This document shows, one piece after another, positions 6,159-6,304 of a stretch of 6,304 nt of DNA. Source of the DNA: DAIOHQ01 sp036744635. Lineage in GTDB: Bacteria > Planctomycetota > Phycisphaerae > Tepidisphaerales > Tepidisphaeraceae. The notes beneath the pieces were generated by a model, which was not told the DNA's origin, made no database searches, and saw only the letters and a program-made list of their open reading frames with translations. Made by a program: the position numbers and the translations under genes. Numbering within the stretch: position 1 is the stretch's first letter; every line of letters begins with the position of its first letter. Location of the stretch: the NCBI GenBank assembly GCA_036744635.1, contig DAIOHQ010000268.1, positions 1-6,304 on the forward strand. Direction: 5' to 3'.

Positions 6159-6241
6159 GCCCTCGTGGCGGAACGGCAGACGCTACGGACTTAAAATCCG
6201 TTGACCGCAAGGTCGTGCGGGTTCGACTCCCGCCGAGGGCA
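6159..6241 (+). tRNA. tRNA-Leu (anticodon UAA)
   Basis: The acceptor stem pairs GCCCTCG (6159-6165) with CGAGGGC (6234-6240), and A6241 is the discriminator. The anticodon stem ACGGA/TCCGT (6185-6189, 6197-6201) encloses the loop CTTAAAA with the anticodon TAA at 6192-6194, which decodes UUA. The long variable arm (TGACC-GCAA-GGTCG region, 6201-6215) marks a class II tRNA, as expected for leucine. The T arm is GCGGG-TTCGACT-CCCGC. The 3' CCA is not encoded, since AATTTC follows, so it must be added after transcription. A TTGACC box (6120-6125) upstream has no well-spaced -10. Confidence 0.96.
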
Positions 6242-6250
6242 ATTTCCGTT

Positions 6251-6297
6251 AGTGGGTCAGTTTGGGTGCCACAGGTCGGCGTACTCGCAGACCTGTG
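6251..6297 (-). repeat. REP-like hairpin repeat, copy B (inverted)
   Basis: Read on the minus strand, this has the same order as the copy at 22-77: arm CACAGGTC, a T, GCG, loop AGTA, CGC, a C, arm GACCTGTG, then GGCACCCA and ACTGACCCACT. The outer 8-base stem and the loop are identical to copy A. The inner three-base stem is GCG/CGC here and CGG/CCG there, so pairing is kept while the bases differ. The tail lacks the roughly 10-base spacer seen in copy A. It begins 9 bases after the tRNA-Leu gene. Confidence 0.75.
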
Positions 6298-6304
6298 TCT
6301 TACC

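Noticed and set aside
6159..6297. tRNA-Leu 3' end as an integration (att) site
   Set aside because: I found no duplicate of the tRNA 3' end elsewhere in the window and no integrase gene.

Overview
The window looks like a piece of a GC-rich bacterial chromosome, most likely from the Planctomycetota and perhaps the Phycisphaerae. The reasons are the RecR C-terminal sequence (ARGLPAGSSIEFANRNIL), the lipoproteins and membrane protein with Pro/Ala/Gln/Thr-rich tails (for example ATTQPATQASQP), the zinc-ribbon/M50-peptidase/TPR fusion, and palindromic REP-like intergenic repeats. This placement rests on family resemblance, not on a search.

Layout. Bases 22-77 carry a hairpin repeat. It recurs in inverted orientation at the far end of the window (6251-6297). 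Next come two closely spaced plus-strand genes: a SIS-domain sugar isomerase-like protein of the UPF0309 type (123-905) and a FAD-dependent oxidoreductase of the FAD_oxidored type (924-2291). They are 18 bases apart and probably form an operon, plausibly for the catabolism of a sugar or sugar derivative. A second, unrelated palindromic element (2331-2408) separates them from recR (2481-3083), which encodes a recombination mediator. Then comes a membrane site-2-protease-like protein with an N-terminal zinc ribbon and C-terminal TPRs (3184-4509).

From 4510 to 5356 the coding content is on the minus strand. Two small tandem lipoprotein genes (5356-5042 and 4977-4855) are followed by about 300 bases (4830-4525) in which protein-like sequence jumps repeatedly between the three minus-strand frames. 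I read this as a decayed gene. A 279-base divergent intergenic region then leads to a plus-strand gene for a small single-pass membrane protein (5636-6094), a tRNA-Leu(UAA) gene (6159-6241) and the closing copy of the terminal repeat.

The genes do not form one obvious pathway. The window is a patchwork of a probable two-gene metabolic operon, a housekeeping repair gene, an envelope protease fusion, small envelope proteins and a tRNA, with repeats in the gaps. I see no CRISPR array, transposase, integrase, toxin-antitoxin pair or recognisable defence system. The most unusual items are the end-to-end inverted repeats with compensatory stem changes, the multiply frameshifted remnant, and the zinc-ribbon/M50/TPR fusion.
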